Notes: generated from the sequence alone by a model not told the origin. A DNA stretch of 64,000 nucleotides from an uncultured Granulosicoccaceae bacterium (GCA_937930305.1 CALGLE010000002.1:1-64000); one strand, 5' to 3'; positions 1 through 9,149 are shown, counted from the first letter of the stretch. Numbers and translations: made by a program.

Positions 1-40
1 AACGCACAATCCCATGGATGGTTTCATGCGTCCATTGTTG
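1..40. repeat. Partial, degenerate copy of the dispersed three-arm repeat
   Basis: The first 40 bases carry CCATGGATGG, a TTCATG and GCGTCCATTG in the same order and spacing as the 3' half of the repeats near 42.2 kb, 42.3 kb and 58.4 kb. The 5' half (outer arm and GC-rich hairpin) is missing or lies beyond the window edge. It lies downstream of sspB. The assignment rests on visual similarity to the other copies and is weaker than theirs. Confidence 0.45.
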
Positions 41-90
41 GGTAGTTAGTGGGTAAGGCGGGCCGGATTCAACGCATAACCCCAATAAGG

Positions 91-492
91 TTACTTTACA
101 ATCTTAAGATTAGGCCGCTTAACATCCGACGCCGGCGCCGCCTTATCACCAGAACGCCCTGGCGTTGGCTCAGGTGGCGTATCGTCCTGTTCACCGAACA
201 TCATGCCCTGCCCGTTCTCTCTGGCGTAGATAGCAATCACACTCGATACCGGCACGTTCACATCCATGGCAGCGCCACTAAAACGCGCATTAAATGTCAC
301 CGCATCATTACCCAACACCAGGCTGTGTGTGGCTTCCGGGCTAATGTTCAAGATGATCCGACCATTTTCGACAAACGCGCGTGGCACTTCAACACTGTCG
401 GAGGAAGTCTCCACCAACATGTAGGGCGTAAAATTATTGTCGACGATCCACTCGTACAGCGCGCGAATCAAATAGGGACGACTCGAGGTCAT
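91..492 (-). CDS. sspB: ClpXP protease specificity-enhancing factor SspB
   Basis: This 133-residue protein is the adaptor that delivers ssrA-tagged and some other substrates to ClpXP in the cytoplasm. The N-terminal 100 residues match the SspB substrate-binding fold, beginning with SRPYLIRALYEWIVDN. A Pro/Asp-rich flexible linker follows, then a short basic-hydrophobic C-terminus (RPNLKIVK), the expected ClpX-docking tail. The start codon overlaps the sspA stop by four bases (ATGA), so the two genes are translationally coupled as in most gammaproteobacteria. Length and domain order are normal for the family. Confidence 0.95.
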   Translation of the reverse strand: MTSSRPYLIRALYEWIVDNNFTPYMLVETSSDSVEVPRAFVENGRIILNISPEATHSLVLGNDAVTFNARFSGAAMDVNVPVSSVIAIYARENGQGMMFGEQDDTPPEPTPGRSGDKAAPASDVKRPNLKIVK

Positions 493-1124
493 GTGTTCCT
501 CAGCGCTTTTTCGGCAACCGATAAGCTGGATTGAAATCCATCGCGGTTAAAAATTCGCGTGGCATAAGCACTCACGGCTTCCGCACCAGCATCTAGAACA
601 ATGCCATATTGTGGCAGCCGCCACAACAAGGGCGCTAAGGTCGCGTCCAGAATGGAATATTCCTCACTCAGAAAGTATGGCATGGCAGCAAATACGCTGG
701 AAGACGCCGTCATTGAGCCAGACAGCTGACCTGCTGCAAATTCCCGAGCGGCCACATCACTTCCCGACAACGCCGGGATGAGCGAATACCAATCCACTTC
801 TATTCGATGCAATGCCAGGCGAGTTCTAGCACGTGACACAGGGTCAACCGGTAAAAGCGGCGGATGTGGGTAGCGCTCGTCCAGGTAATCGTTGATCACT
901 TTCGCATCGTACAATCCCAAATCCCGATCGATCAATGTCGGCAGTGAGCCAGTGGGATTCACCATCGTCAGCTCATCGGGTAACTCACCCTGCGGTGGCT
1001 CGATGATTTCAGCGGTGATGTCCTTCTCTGCCATCACTAAGCGCACTCGATGGCAGTGAATGCAGTCCGAGTGGGAAAACAACACCATGGCCGACTGATG
1101 GTTTGCTGAAGCGCTCAAATGCAA
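489..1124 (-). CDS. sspA: Stringent starvation protein A, GST-fold RNA-polymerase-associated protein
   Basis: SspA is a glutathione S-transferase-fold protein that binds RNA polymerase and affects stationary-phase and stress transcription. This 211-residue ORF has the N-terminal thioredoxin-like domain and a helical C-terminal GST domain. Its N-terminus carries a CxxC (C21, C24) where E. coli SspA has none. The start at 1124 is supported by a GGAG eight bases upstream. A perfect 14 bp hairpin (1133-1163) sits just ahead of that ribosome-binding site, separating sspA from petC. The gene is coupled to sspB downstream. Confidence 0.93.
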   Translation of the reverse strand: MHLSASANHQSAMVLFSHSDCIHCHRVRLVMAEKDITAEIIEPPQGELPDELTMVNPTGSLPTLIDRDLGLYDAKVINDYLDERYPHPPLLPVDPVSRARTRLALHRIEVDWYSLIPALSGSDVAAREFAAGQLSGSMTASSSVFAAMPYFLSEEYSILDATLAPLLWRLPQYGIVLDAGAEAVSAYATRIFNRDGFQSSLSVAEKALRNT

Positions 1125-1132
1125 GAGACTCC

Positions 1133-1163
1133 AAAGCCCGTTCGACTGGGTCGAACGGGCTTT
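1133..1163 (-). terminator. Perfect 14 bp hairpin between petC and sspA
   Basis: The arms AAAGCCCGTTCGAC and GTCGAACGGGCTTT pair perfectly around a 3-base loop. It lies 41 bases after petC and ends 8 bases before the sspA start region. Only a short T run follows on the minus strand. It probably terminates or attenuates transcription from the pet operon into sspAB. Confidence 0.7.
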
Positions 1164-1204
1164 GTTAGAGGGTTAAAATGGGTGTGGGATGCGCAAAAGT
1201 GAAC

Positions 1205-2032
1205 TTACTTCTTCACATCCTTCCAATATTCCTGCTTCAAGAACCAAGACAGGATGGCAAAACCGAACAAGAACAGCATGACCCAAAATCCGATGCGTTG
1301 CCGCTGTTGTTTTATCGGATCAGCAAGATACGCCATGAAAGCGGTTAAATCAGTGATCATGTCGTCGTACTGTTGTGGCGACATGGTGCCTTCAGTGACC
1401 TGCTCGAACCCTTTGAACACTTGAACTTCATGACCATCGTGGCTTTCAGTTTCATAGACGGGTTTTTGCCAGCCTTGGTATTCCCACAACACATGCGGCA
1501 TTGCGGCACCAGGGTATACCTTGTTGTTCACGCCAATACCACCGCGCTCTTCATCCAAATAGAAGCTTTTCATGTAGGTGTAGATCCAGTCTGCACCACG
1601 AGAACGAGCCGTCAGCGCTAAGTTTGGTGGCACGACACCGAACGCTTGCCGCCCATAATCTTCGGTCATGGCGTTTGCCATCAGCGAACCCACCTTCGTT
1701 TGTTCACCCGTTTTGTCGGTGGTGAAAATTAGGTTTTCCAGCGTTTCCTCTTCCGACAATCCGATATCCGCTGCCATGCGGCTGTAGCGGTGGTAATCCG
1801 CAGTGTGACAACCCATACAATGGTTGACAAATACCTGAGCGCCGCGCTGCAACGATTTTTGATTGCCGGTATCAATGATCGGGGATTCTAAGTCTGCCCC
1901 GCCACCACCAGCTGCCATGGCCGAACCCGCAGCGACGCTAGCAATTATTACCCATGCTAAACGCGTTCGTCGTAACAAAGTCATCGGTTGCCCCATTCGA
2001 GTTATGCTGAAGGAATGATGTAAGGCACTCAT
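1205..2032 (-). CDS. petC: Cytochrome c1 of the bc1 complex
   Basis: This is the haem c subunit of ubiquinol:cytochrome c oxidoreductase; it passes electrons from the Rieske centre to soluble cytochrome c on the periplasmic side. The 275-residue ORF has a signal peptide ending near residue 40 (AMA/AGGG), a CMGCH haem-attachment motif (C72, C75, H76), a probable axial Met in GAAMPH, and one C-terminal membrane helix before a basic tail. The start at 2032 overlaps the petB stop (ATGA). A second Met at residue 17 would give a more standard signal peptide, so the exact start is not certain. Confidence 0.95.
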   Translation of the reverse strand: MSALHHSFSITRMGQPMTLLRRTRLAWVIIASVAAGSAMAAGGGGADLESPIIDTGNQKSLQRGAQVFVNHCMGCHTADYHRYSRMAADIGLSEEETLENLIFTTDKTGEQTKVGSLMANAMTEDYGRQAFGVVPPNLALTARSRGADWIYTYMKSFYLDEERGGIGVNNKVYPGAAMPHVLWEYQGWQKPVYETESHDGHEVQVFKGFEQVTEGTMSPQQYDDMITDLTAFMAYLADPIKQQRQRIGFWVMLFLFGFAILSWFLKQEYWKDVKK

Positions 2033-3270
2033 GAAGTCACCCGCTCAGGCACCGGCTTGGTGTTCTCAGCCTTACTGATGATAAACAGACCCACAAAAAA
2101 GCCAAAGTAAACCAGCGAACCAATGCGAGATATCCAAGTACCGACTGGCGTTGGAGCTTGCATGCCGTAGTAGCCCAGAACCACAAAGGACACAACGAAA
2201 GAGCCTAGCAGTACTTTGTAGGCTAACGAGCGATAGCGAATTGAGCGAACCCGGCCGCGATCAATCCAAGGTAGAAAGAACAACACCACAATGGCAGCGC
2301 CCATGGCCATAACTCCACCGAGCTTACTGGGTACCGCACGCAAGATTGCATAAAAAGGTGTGAAGTACCAAACCGGTGCAATGTGTTCTGGCGTCTTCAA
2401 AGGATCAGCCGGCACAAAGTTCGGATGCTCTAAGAAGTAGCCGCCCATCTCTGGCGCGAAGAACACGATGGCAAAAAACACGATCAGAAAGATCGATGCA
2501 CCAAACAAATCTTTGACGGTGTAGTACGGGTGGAACGGAATACCGTCTTTAGGAATGCCATCAGCGTTTTTGTGCCGCTTGATATCAACACCATCTGGGT
2601 TATTAGAACCCACTTCGTGCAAAGCAATAATGTGCGCTACGACTAAGCCAATCAACGCCAGGGGGACGGCAATAACATGCAGTGCAAAGAAGCGATTTAA
2701 GGTAGCGTCAGAAACAACGTAATCGCCTTTTAGCCACAGCGTTAACGCATCACCAATACCAAACGGAATGGCGCCAAACAAAGAGATAATAACCTGCGCA
2801 CCCCAGTAACTCATTTGCCCCCAAGGTAATAGGTAACCCATGAATGCTTCTGCCATTAGGGCAACATAAATCAGCATTCCAAATACCCAAATGAGCTCAC
2901 GTGGTTTTTGATAGGAGCCGTACATCAGCCCGCGGAACATGTGCAGGTAGACGACCACGAAGAACATCGACGCACCCGTTGAGTGCATATAGCGAATCAG
3001 CCAACCGTAGTTGACGTCGCGCATGATGTATTCCACTGATTTAAACGCAAGATCCCCATCGGGCTTGTAATTCATCGTCAGGAAAATACCGGTCACGATC
3101 TGAATGATCAAAACCAGTAAAGACAAAGCCCCGAAGTAGTACCAGAAGTTGAAGTTTTTCGGAGCATAGTACTTAGTAATGTGCTCTTCTAGCAGCTTCG
3201 TCATGGGGAAGCGATCGTCGATCCAGCCGACTAAGCCCTTCCCGCCCTCTGCTTTGTTGTCGATACTCAT
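2029..3270 (-). CDS. petB: Cytochrome b of the bc1 complex
   Basis: This is the membrane-embedded dihaem quinol-oxidising subunit (413 residues, about eight membrane helices). The haem-ligand histidines are visible in two pairs: MHSTGASMFFVVVYLHMF in helix B, and FFALHVIAVPLALIGLVVAH in helix D. The Qo-site tetrapeptide reads PVWY (P299-Y302) rather than PEWY; the codon for V300 is at 2371-2373. The gene overlaps petA and petC by four bases each, giving a compact petA-petB-petC operon on the minus strand. Confidence 0.96.
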   Translation of the reverse strand: MSIDNKAEGGKGLVGWIDDRFPMTKLLEEHITKYYAPKNFNFWYYFGALSLLVLIIQIVTGIFLTMNYKPDGDLAFKSVEYIMRDVNYGWLIRYMHSTGASMFFVVVYLHMFRGLMYGSYQKPRELIWVFGMLIYVALMAEAFMGYLLPWGQMSYWGAQVIISLFGAIPFGIGDALTLWLKGDYVVSDATLNRFFALHVIAVPLALIGLVVAHIIALHEVGSNNPDGVDIKRHKNADGIPKDGIPFHPYYTVKDLFGASIFLIVFFAIVFFAPEMGGYFLEHPNFVPADPLKTPEHIAPVWYFTPFYAILRAVPSKLGGVMAMGAAIVVLFFLPWIDRGRVRSIRYRSLAYKVLLGSFVVSFVVLGYYGMQAPTPVGTWISRIGSLVYFGFFVGLFIISKAENTKPVPERVTS

Positions 3271-3914
3271 GCTGCTACTCCAGAATCATCGCCAACCTTT
3301 ATGAGATTGTCAGATAAAAATTGGTATGGCGGAACCTCAAGGTTCGTTGGCGCTGGAACACCGGAGTAAACCCGGCCAGCCATGTCAAACTTCGAGCCGT
3401 GACAAGGGCAGAAGAATCCGCCAGCCCAGTCACTGCCCAAATCGGGTGGGGCAATTTCTGGTCGATAAGTAGGAGAGCAGCCTAGGTGTGTGCAGATGCC
3501 AACCACAACGAAGAGCTCAGGTTTTATGGAACGCACATCATTGGCGGCGTATTCGGGCTGTTGCTCTTGCTTGGAATCTGGGTCGCTAAGCTTGCCAACA
3601 TCCGAACGCAACGTGGCGAGCGCTTCCTCAGTGCGATTAACAATCCAAACCGGCTTGCCTCGCCATTCCACCGTCATCATTTGACCCGGCGCCAGCTTGC
3701 TTACGTCCGCCTCTACCGGAGCACCGGCAGCCTTGGCCCGAGCACTGGGAGACATTGAGCCCAGCATCGGTAATAGCAACGCTGCAGCACCCAAACCACC
3801 CGCAACAGAGGCACCTGAAACTAACAGACGTCGGCGTTTCGGATCATCGGGTGTGGTGGAGAAAGAACTCTCAACCGCAGATTGTTGACCGGTGGCCTTC
3901 TTATTCGAACTCAT
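3267..3914 (-). CDS. petA: Rieske iron-sulfur subunit of the bc1 complex
   Basis: This 215-residue protein supplies the [2Fe-2S] cluster of the bc1 complex. The cluster motifs are complete: CTHLGC (C141, H143, C146) and CPCHGS (C169, C171, H172); two of these Cys form the structural disulfide and two plus two His bind iron. Residues 27-50 hold RRR followed by a hydrophobic Gly/Ala/Leu segment, consistent with a Tat-type signal anchor. It is the first gene of petABC and overlaps petB by four bases. Confidence 0.96.
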   Translation of the reverse strand: MSSNKKATGQQSAVESSFSTTPDDPKRRRLLVSGASVAGGLGAAALLLPMLGSMSPSARAKAAGAPVEADVSKLAPGQMMTVEWRGKPVWIVNRTEEALATLRSDVGKLSDPDSKQEQQPEYAANDVRSIKPELFVVVGICTHLGCSPTYRPEIAPPDLGSDWAGGFFCPCHGSKFDMAGRVYSGVPAPTNLEVPPYQFLSDNLIKVGDDSGVAA

Positions 3915-4063
3915 GCAACGACTCCAAAGTCTCTTTTTAATCGTCGAAAAACACGGAAATTAACCGCATAAGATTACCACACCGAAGTGGTGCTAGAGCG
4001 CACCTGACAACGTTCCAAAGTCCCTTGCGCCGAACTACAAGACGGCACAGCGATGAAACCGGC

Positions 4064-4822
4064 TCAAGCGGGGTTGTCGATATCGATATGCTTGTGATTA
4101 ATGTCAAAGCGACTGGCAAGATGCGCACCGAAAGCTTGCACGCCATATCGTTCACTAGCGTGGTGCCCGGCTGCAATGTAAAGCACGCCCTGCTCCTGTG
4201 CCTCATGCGTGGTTTGCTCACTAATCTCGCCACTAATATACGCGTCAACGCCTAACGCTACAGCGTTATTCAGGAAACGCTGCCCGCCGCCAGAACACCA
4301 AGCCACACGTTTTATTTCGCGTTCTTGGTGCCCCACTACTAAACATTTTCGGTCTAAGGCACCGGAAATTCGAGCGATAAACTGAGCACCGCTTTCAGAA
4401 TCAGGCAGTTCACCCTCCCATAACAATCCGTCCACCTCACCCGCGCTGTGCTGAGCAATGACATTCAGTCCAAAGCGTTTGGCCAACTGGGCGTTGTTAC
4501 CAAACTCTGGGTGACAATCTAATGGCAGGTGATACGCCAACAAACCAATGTTGTTCTGAATCAGGCGTCGAATTCTCTGGTATTTCATCCCCACTATGGC
4601 GCTGCTTTCACCTTTCCAAAAGTACCCATGGTGAACCAACACCGCGTCGGCGCCTGCCTCAATGGCGGCGTCTAGGAAGCGCGCACTGGCAGTCACGCCA
4701 GTAACCAACGTCTGAATGTCATCTCGGCCCGCTATTTGAAGTCCATTTGGACAGTAATCGCGGTAGCTGCCGACCTCCAGGGTTCGGTTACCATAGTCAA
4801 TCAGCTTATTTAGACTGTCCAT
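4064..4822 (-). CDS. Nif3-like dinuclear metal-centre protein (YbgI/YqfO family)
   Basis: This 252-residue protein belongs to the Nif3 family, often annotated as GTP cyclohydrolase 1 type 2-like; its cellular substrate is not established. Family metal ligands are visible in VLVHHGYFW, in HLPLDCHPEFGNN and in the C-terminal AAGHHASERYG. Length matches the short bacterial form without an inserted domain. It is divergent from the DegS-type gene, with only a few bases between the two starts. In Pseudomonas the same pair (Nif3-like and algW) are also neighbours, which supports both calls. Confidence 0.88.
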   Translation of the reverse strand: MDSLNKLIDYGNRTLEVGSYRDYCPNGLQIAGRDDIQTLVTGVTASARFLDAAIEAGADAVLVHHGYFWKGESSAIVGMKYQRIRRLIQNNIGLLAYHLPLDCHPEFGNNAQLAKRFGLNVIAQHSAGEVDGLLWEGELPDSESGAQFIARISGALDRKCLVVGHQEREIKRVAWCSGGGQRFLNNAVALGVDAYISGEISEQTTHEAQEQGVLYIAAGHHASERYGVQAFGAHLASRFDINHKHIDIDNPA

Positions 4823-4827
4823 TCTCT

Positions 4828-6057
4828 TTGAAACCTGTCACGTTCATTATCATTAGCGTTTTACTGGGCTCGCTCGTCGGCGCGGCAGGGTACACCCTAT
4901 TCTCTAAAGGCGTTGGCCCTCAACCGAATAATCAAACCGTATTCAGCCGCGACCCTGCCGAATCATCGGCCACACAGCCGCGTGTGCCTGCCGGCAGTCA
5001 AGTCGACTCAGTTGCACAGGAAAACGTTGCAGCCACGCAAAATAACCAAATCATTGAACCGATTGCGCAGCTGAATCGATTCTCTTACTACGATGGCATA
5101 TCCAGGGTAGCGCCTTCAGTCGTCAGTTTGTATTCCAGTGAAACCGTTTATCGCGCACCCATCACGGATATTCTGCAAGACAGCATCAATCCGCGTATCG
5201 CGCCATCTGAGCGTCGAGCCACCAGCCAAGGCTCTGGCGTCATTATTGGCTCCGATGGTTTAATCGTCACCAACAATCATCTGGTCGAGGCGGCCGATCA
5301 AATCTATGTGGTGCTTAGCGATGGCAGCTTGCACCAAGGTGAGGTCATCGGCTCTGATCCTGAGACGGACCTGGCGGTGGTGAGAATACCGGCAGCGGGC
5401 CTGCAAGCGGCCCCTATTGCCGATAATCTAAATTTGCGAGTGGGCGATATCGTATTGGCCATTGGCAACCCATTCGGTGTGGGTCAAACCGTCACACAAG
5501 GCATCGTGAGCGCCACCCGGCGACAAGTCGCGGGCAGTTCGGCGTGGCAAAATTTTGTCCAAATCGATGCGGCCATCAATCCGGGAAATTCTGGCGGCGC
5601 TTTGATCACGCCAGATGGCAATCTAGTGGGCATAAACACATCCGTGTTTATGCGAAGCAGTGGCGCGGAAGGAATCGGCTTTGCCATTCCCGCCAGCATG
5701 TTGCAGCAAGTCGTCCCACAAATCATTGAACATGGCCGTGTGATTCGAGGCTGGCTGGGTATTGATGCCGATGAATTACCGATGTTTCCCGCTGTTAATG
5801 CCTTGGTTGATTCCGGCGCGGTGATTACCGGCGTTTTGGCCAATAGCCCAGCGCAGGCCGGTGGTTTACGACGTTACGATGTGATTACCGCCTTTAATGG
5901 CGAACCCATTATGAACGCACGCCAACTGCTGCTTGAGGTCTCACGCCAACCTCCCGAAAGCATCATTACTTTATCCATCAATCGCGGCGGCGCGCTGGCC
6001 ACATTGCAAGTCCAGCTGGGCGAACGGCCCCGCTTATCCGCTGTTAACTTACGTTAA
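4828..6057 (+). CDS. degS: Membrane-anchored DegS/AlgW-type periplasmic serine protease
   Basis: This HtrA-family protease has one PDZ domain, the architecture of the site-1 protease that cuts anti-sigma factors in the envelope stress response. The start is taken at a TTG (4828) that gives MKPVTFIIISVLLGSLVGAAG, an N-terminal membrane anchor; an upstream ATG at 4747 would run back into the divergent nif3-like gene. With this start (409 residues) the catalytic triad is H151 (NNHLVEA), D181 (ETDLAVV) and S255 (GNSGGAL). The PDZ domain follows from about residue 300. The start is inferred; the family call is firm. Confidence 0.88.
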   Translation: MKPVTFIIISVLLGSLVGAAGYTLFSKGVGPQPNNQTVFSRDPAESSATQPRVPAGSQVDSVAQENVAATQNNQIIEPIAQLNRFSYYDGISRVAPSVVSLYSSETVYRAPITDILQDSINPRIAPSERRATSQGSGVIIGSDGLIVTNNHLVEAADQIYVVLSDGSLHQGEVIGSDPETDLAVVRIPAAGLQAAPIADNLNLRVGDIVLAIGNPFGVGQTVTQGIVSATRRQVAGSSAWQNFVQIDAAINPGNSGGALITPDGNLVGINTSVFMRSSGAEGIGFAIPASMLQQVVPQIIEHGRVIRGWLGIDADELPMFPAVNALVDSGAVITGVLANSPAQAGGLRRYDVITAFNGEPIMNARQLLLEVSRQPPESIITLSINRGGALATLQVQLGERPRLSAVNLR

Positions 6058-6226
6058 ATCCCGCGTCACGGCGTCACAAACTGCCCCGCGTGGCACAGCC
6101 AAATAGAGTTCCGCGAAGCGTAAACTCGATCGATCAATGCCTGGGCCGGGCGGCGGATAGGAAGTAGCTCTCAAAACAGAAACATTTCTAGCGTAATCGA
6201 CAGTAAGGCTTATACTTTCCGACAGG

Positions 6227-6920
6227 ATGATTGGTCAACTCTTAATCAAAGCGCGAAAATTCGATGTATTGCGTCATATACGCGGTATCAAAAGCCGTGA
6301 TTTCTCGTTGATCGCCAGTAATTGCACAGGTGCCCTGCCCTATCGTTTTTTGGATATGCCGAACCTGTCTCCAACAGCTAATCTATTTTTCTTCGCGCCC
6401 GACTATTATTAAGTTTGCAACTCGCCTCGAGCACTACTTAAACCAACCGTTAGCCTTCACGCCAAGCTCTCGTTACGCGCAAGGCCGCGCTACCCACGAA
6501 GCTCATGGCCGTTATCCGATTGGCATGCTGGATGGCGTAGAAATACACTTTATGCATTATACCAGCGAGGCTGACGCGAAAGAGAAGTGGGAAAGACGTG
6601 CTGCACGCGTGAATATGAACCATTTGATTTTCACTTTCACTGATCGCGATTTATGCACGCCAGAACTCATCCAACAGTTCAAACGCATACCCGGTCGAAA
6701 ATTACTTTTGACAGCTCGCCCCATGCCTTGGATACCGTGTGCGGTTACCGTGCCTGCCTACCGTGGTTTAAGTGAAATCGGCGACGCTTACACACACTTC
6801 GAGAACCTCACTCACATCAATTACCGTGGCCTGGTTGACGGTATGACTCAAACCCAATCAGCGCGTACGGTGACTGACTTAACTACCGAATCGACTCTGG
6901 TTCGACCGCTCGGCAGCTGA
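6227..6920 (+). pseudogene. DUF1919 family gene broken by a +1 frameshift
   Basis: Two overlapping frames together spell one DUF1919 protein, a family found in exopolysaccharide/capsule-type loci, with no firm function. The first frame (6227-6412) gives RDFSLIASNCTGALPYR to FFFAPDYY and then a stop. The second gives IKFATRLEHYLNQPLAF, then YPIGMLDGVEIHFMHY and FTFTDRDLCT to the end. The join is at the ATTATT run near 6404-6410: dropping one T restores a frame of about 231 codons. It may be a true pseudogene, a sequencing slip or a recoding site. Its 3' end overlaps the convergent metzincin gene by 42 bases. Confidence 0.75.
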
Positions 6921-9149
6921 GCCAAACAGAACGCCGGCCAATCCAGCCAACCACATCCAAGAAATCGAACCACCTTTCGCAGCAGACGAATTAGGCTGTG
7001 CCGTGTTGCCACCAAACCCACCGGGGTTTTGCAATCCACTCGAATTGTTGGCAACCAGTGTGCTAGGTGCCACCGTTGGCAACTCGGTGTTCAAAGCCAC
7101 CACGTTGTTTGACGGGCTGGGATCCAGTGCATCAAATGTACTGACTTGTGCGCTCAGTTTTGGCTCACCCGAAGAGGTAAAGGGTACGGAAACAGTATTG
7201 AAACTCTTCGGTGCTATGTTTTGAATTTGACATTCGGCACTGCCAGGGCCAATGGGTTCACAACGGTTCGGCCATGTCACGACAGCCGTGCGATCTACTT
7301 CAATAATGAGCTGTGCATTCACTGCCAAACTGGAATCTAAATTATTCACATCGATTTCCACAGAATCCCCGACTTGGCGAATGTTTAATGACAAATCGAG
7401 CGCGTCTAGGAAACACGCTCGGTTCGCTGAATGAATGATGCTGCTCTGTGTGCACGTCGACATATCGGTATCGGTGTTACCCGAAATTCGCGGTGACATT
7501 AATTTTCCATTGATGCCAGAACACTCGGTATCCGTATCGTGCTGTGCACCCAGTGAATGACCCAGCTCGTGAGTCATCAAAACATCACTAAAGCTTGACG
7601 GGGTGGTTACACCAACATCAAAGCCATCCAAACGGCAGGCGGTATCAATCCAAGCTAAGCCCAAGGTAATATCCGTTTTAGGATTACCAGTAAAGAGGTA
7701 AACCAACGCACTGTCACCGAACAGCGTGCGCTGATCCATTCGGAAGGTGCGAAAATTTCTGAGCATCGATTCCAGCGTGGTAGGCCCTAGCGCCATCGGA
7801 TCGGTTGATTCACCATCCATCACGACGGCTTCGTCCAGCTGCAAAGCCAAACCTAGTGGGCGGTAGATGGCATCGGCAACGTTCACTGCATTGATGGTCT
7901 GAATCAATGCTTCGCCGTTGTAGTAGCGGTTGTATTGACTGTCGATCACAATCGACATGGGCATCACACGCATGTCGGTGCGATTCAAATAAGCTCGCTT
8001 TGAAGTTCGCTTGCTGTCGTTAGACACTTCCAATGGCGTTGGCAGAGTGTCCAACAACATCGGCAGCTCTTGCTGCGAGCCGCCCATTTTGATTGCCGCA
8101 CCCGCACGATGCTTGGGTTGGTAGTAATCCAAGGTGCCGATTAAATCTTCGGTATGTAACCGATTTGATACGCCATTTTGCATCACCACACCGTGAATAT
8201 CGTTGTTTGATACCACCACGCGTGCCCAGGATGTTTCATCGCCTTCCACATGCCCCGAAAAAACGCCGACAGAAGGCGGTGTCTGGTCTCTAAGTTGACC
8301 ATCACGCCACTGTGCCGATTGAGTTAACACACTGGGTGTTAATACCAAATTCATTTCCACACCGGCAACTAAGACACTCAAGTGCAGTTCATCGTTCGAA
8401 ACTTGATTGCGCTTGGCCAGCGTTGAAGAGCGGTTACGTTGTGCCGCCAGTATTTTTAATCGCCTATCGGCTCGATCAAACCAGTAACGAGACATCACAT
8501 TGCCGCGGGCTATTCGATAGCCAAACGGCAAGCTCACACTGGTATGCCGATCTCTCAACGCTTCGAATTCGTTTACCGCCTGCGCCGTTTGACCCGATTG
8601 TTCATAAGCGATGGCATTCAAGTAATCGGCTGCATCCGAGTAAGCATTATCGGGTACGCGCTGTTGCAGTTCGACAAGATGGGCGCGTGCCGTATCGTAG
8701 TCAAAACGTTCCATCAAATGCACATACGCCATCAAATACAGCGCGTCATCCACCAACGCCGAATTGGGATATTCTGATACGATTTCACGCAACAATGCCA
8801 AGGCTTGCTCCGCATCGCCTGAGTCGCGTGCATCCAGCGCGTTTAAGAATAGGGATAACTCAGGGCCTACATACGCCGCTTCATGCAGCACAGCAATACG
8901 CGTTTTAACCCCCGCAATGTTAGAAAAGCCGGGGTAGTTTCTTTGTATCTGACGAAGTTGTTGCAGTGCTTGCGGGTATTGCCCGCTATCGATACTTTGC
9001 TGCGCGGAAGAGTAAGACGCCTTCGCATCCTCCTCAGCTGCGGCATGAGCCGCACTGGGCCCATGCAACATCGCTAACCCAAACAGGAGTATGGCTAGGC
9101 TGTGCAAAGCCATACGCTGCTGTGAAAACCGTTTCACCCACATTGTCAT
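6879..9149 (-). CDS. Secreted TPR-containing metzincin zinc metalloprotease
   Basis: The protein is about 756 residues from the ATG at 9149, chosen because it leaves a 19-base gap after the upstream gene and a clean signal peptide ending AHA/AAEE; the frame stays open to 9206. Residues 40-200 look like tetratricopeptide repeats (SSAQQSIDSGQYPQALQQL and similar). Near residue 525 is HELGHSLGAQHD, the HExxHxxGxxHD zinc site of metzincins, most like reprolysin-type bacterial peptidases. The C-terminus is GGS, a hydrophobic stretch (WMWLAGLAGVLFG) and a short polar end, which could be a membrane or GlyGly-CTERM-like sorting anchor. It follows the HAMP gene and is probably co-transcribed. Substrate unknown. 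Confidence 0.8.
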   Translation of the reverse strand: MTMWVKRFSQQRMALHSLAILLFGLAMLHGPSAAHAAAEEDAKASYSSAQQSIDSGQYPQALQQLRQIQRNYPGFSNIAGVKTRIAVLHEAAYVGPELSLFLNALDARDSGDAEQALALLREIVSEYPNSALVDDALYLMAYVHLMERFDYDTARAHLVELQQRVPDNAYSDAADYLNAIAYEQSGQTAQAVNEFEALRDRHTSVSLPFGYRIARGNVMSRYWFDRADRRLKILAAQRNRSSTLAKRNQVSNDELHLSVLVAGVEMNLVLTPSVLTQSAQWRDGQLRDQTPPSVGVFSGHVEGDETSWARVVVSNNDIHGVVMQNGVSNRLHTEDLIGTLDYYQPKHRAGAAIKMGGSQQELPMLLDTLPTPLEVSNDSKRTSKRAYLNRTDMRVMPMSIVIDSQYNRYYNGEALIQTINAVNVADAIYRPLGLALQLDEAVVMDGESTDPMALGPTTLESMLRNFRTFRMDQRTLFGDSALVYLFTGNPKTDITLGLAWIDTACRLDGFDVGVTTPSSFSDVLMTHELGHSLGAQHDTDTECSGINGKLMSPRISGNTDTDMSTCTQSSIIHSANRACFLDALDLSLNIRQVGDSVEIDVNNLDSSLAVNAQLIIEVDRTAVVTWPNRCEPIGPGSAECQIQNIAPKSFNTVSVPFTSSGEPKLSAQVSTFDALDPSPSNNVVALNTELPTVAPSTLVANNSSGLQNPGGFGGNTAQPNSSAAKGGSISWMWLAGLAGVLFGSAAERSNQSRFGS

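Noticed and set aside
49..534. 161-codon frame antisense to sspB
   Set aside because: Complement of a confident gene, Arg/His-rich composition.
8312..8908. 198-codon frame antisense to the TPR-metzincin gene
   Set aside because: Shadow of the coding strand, rich in Arg/His/Pro, with no recognisable domain.
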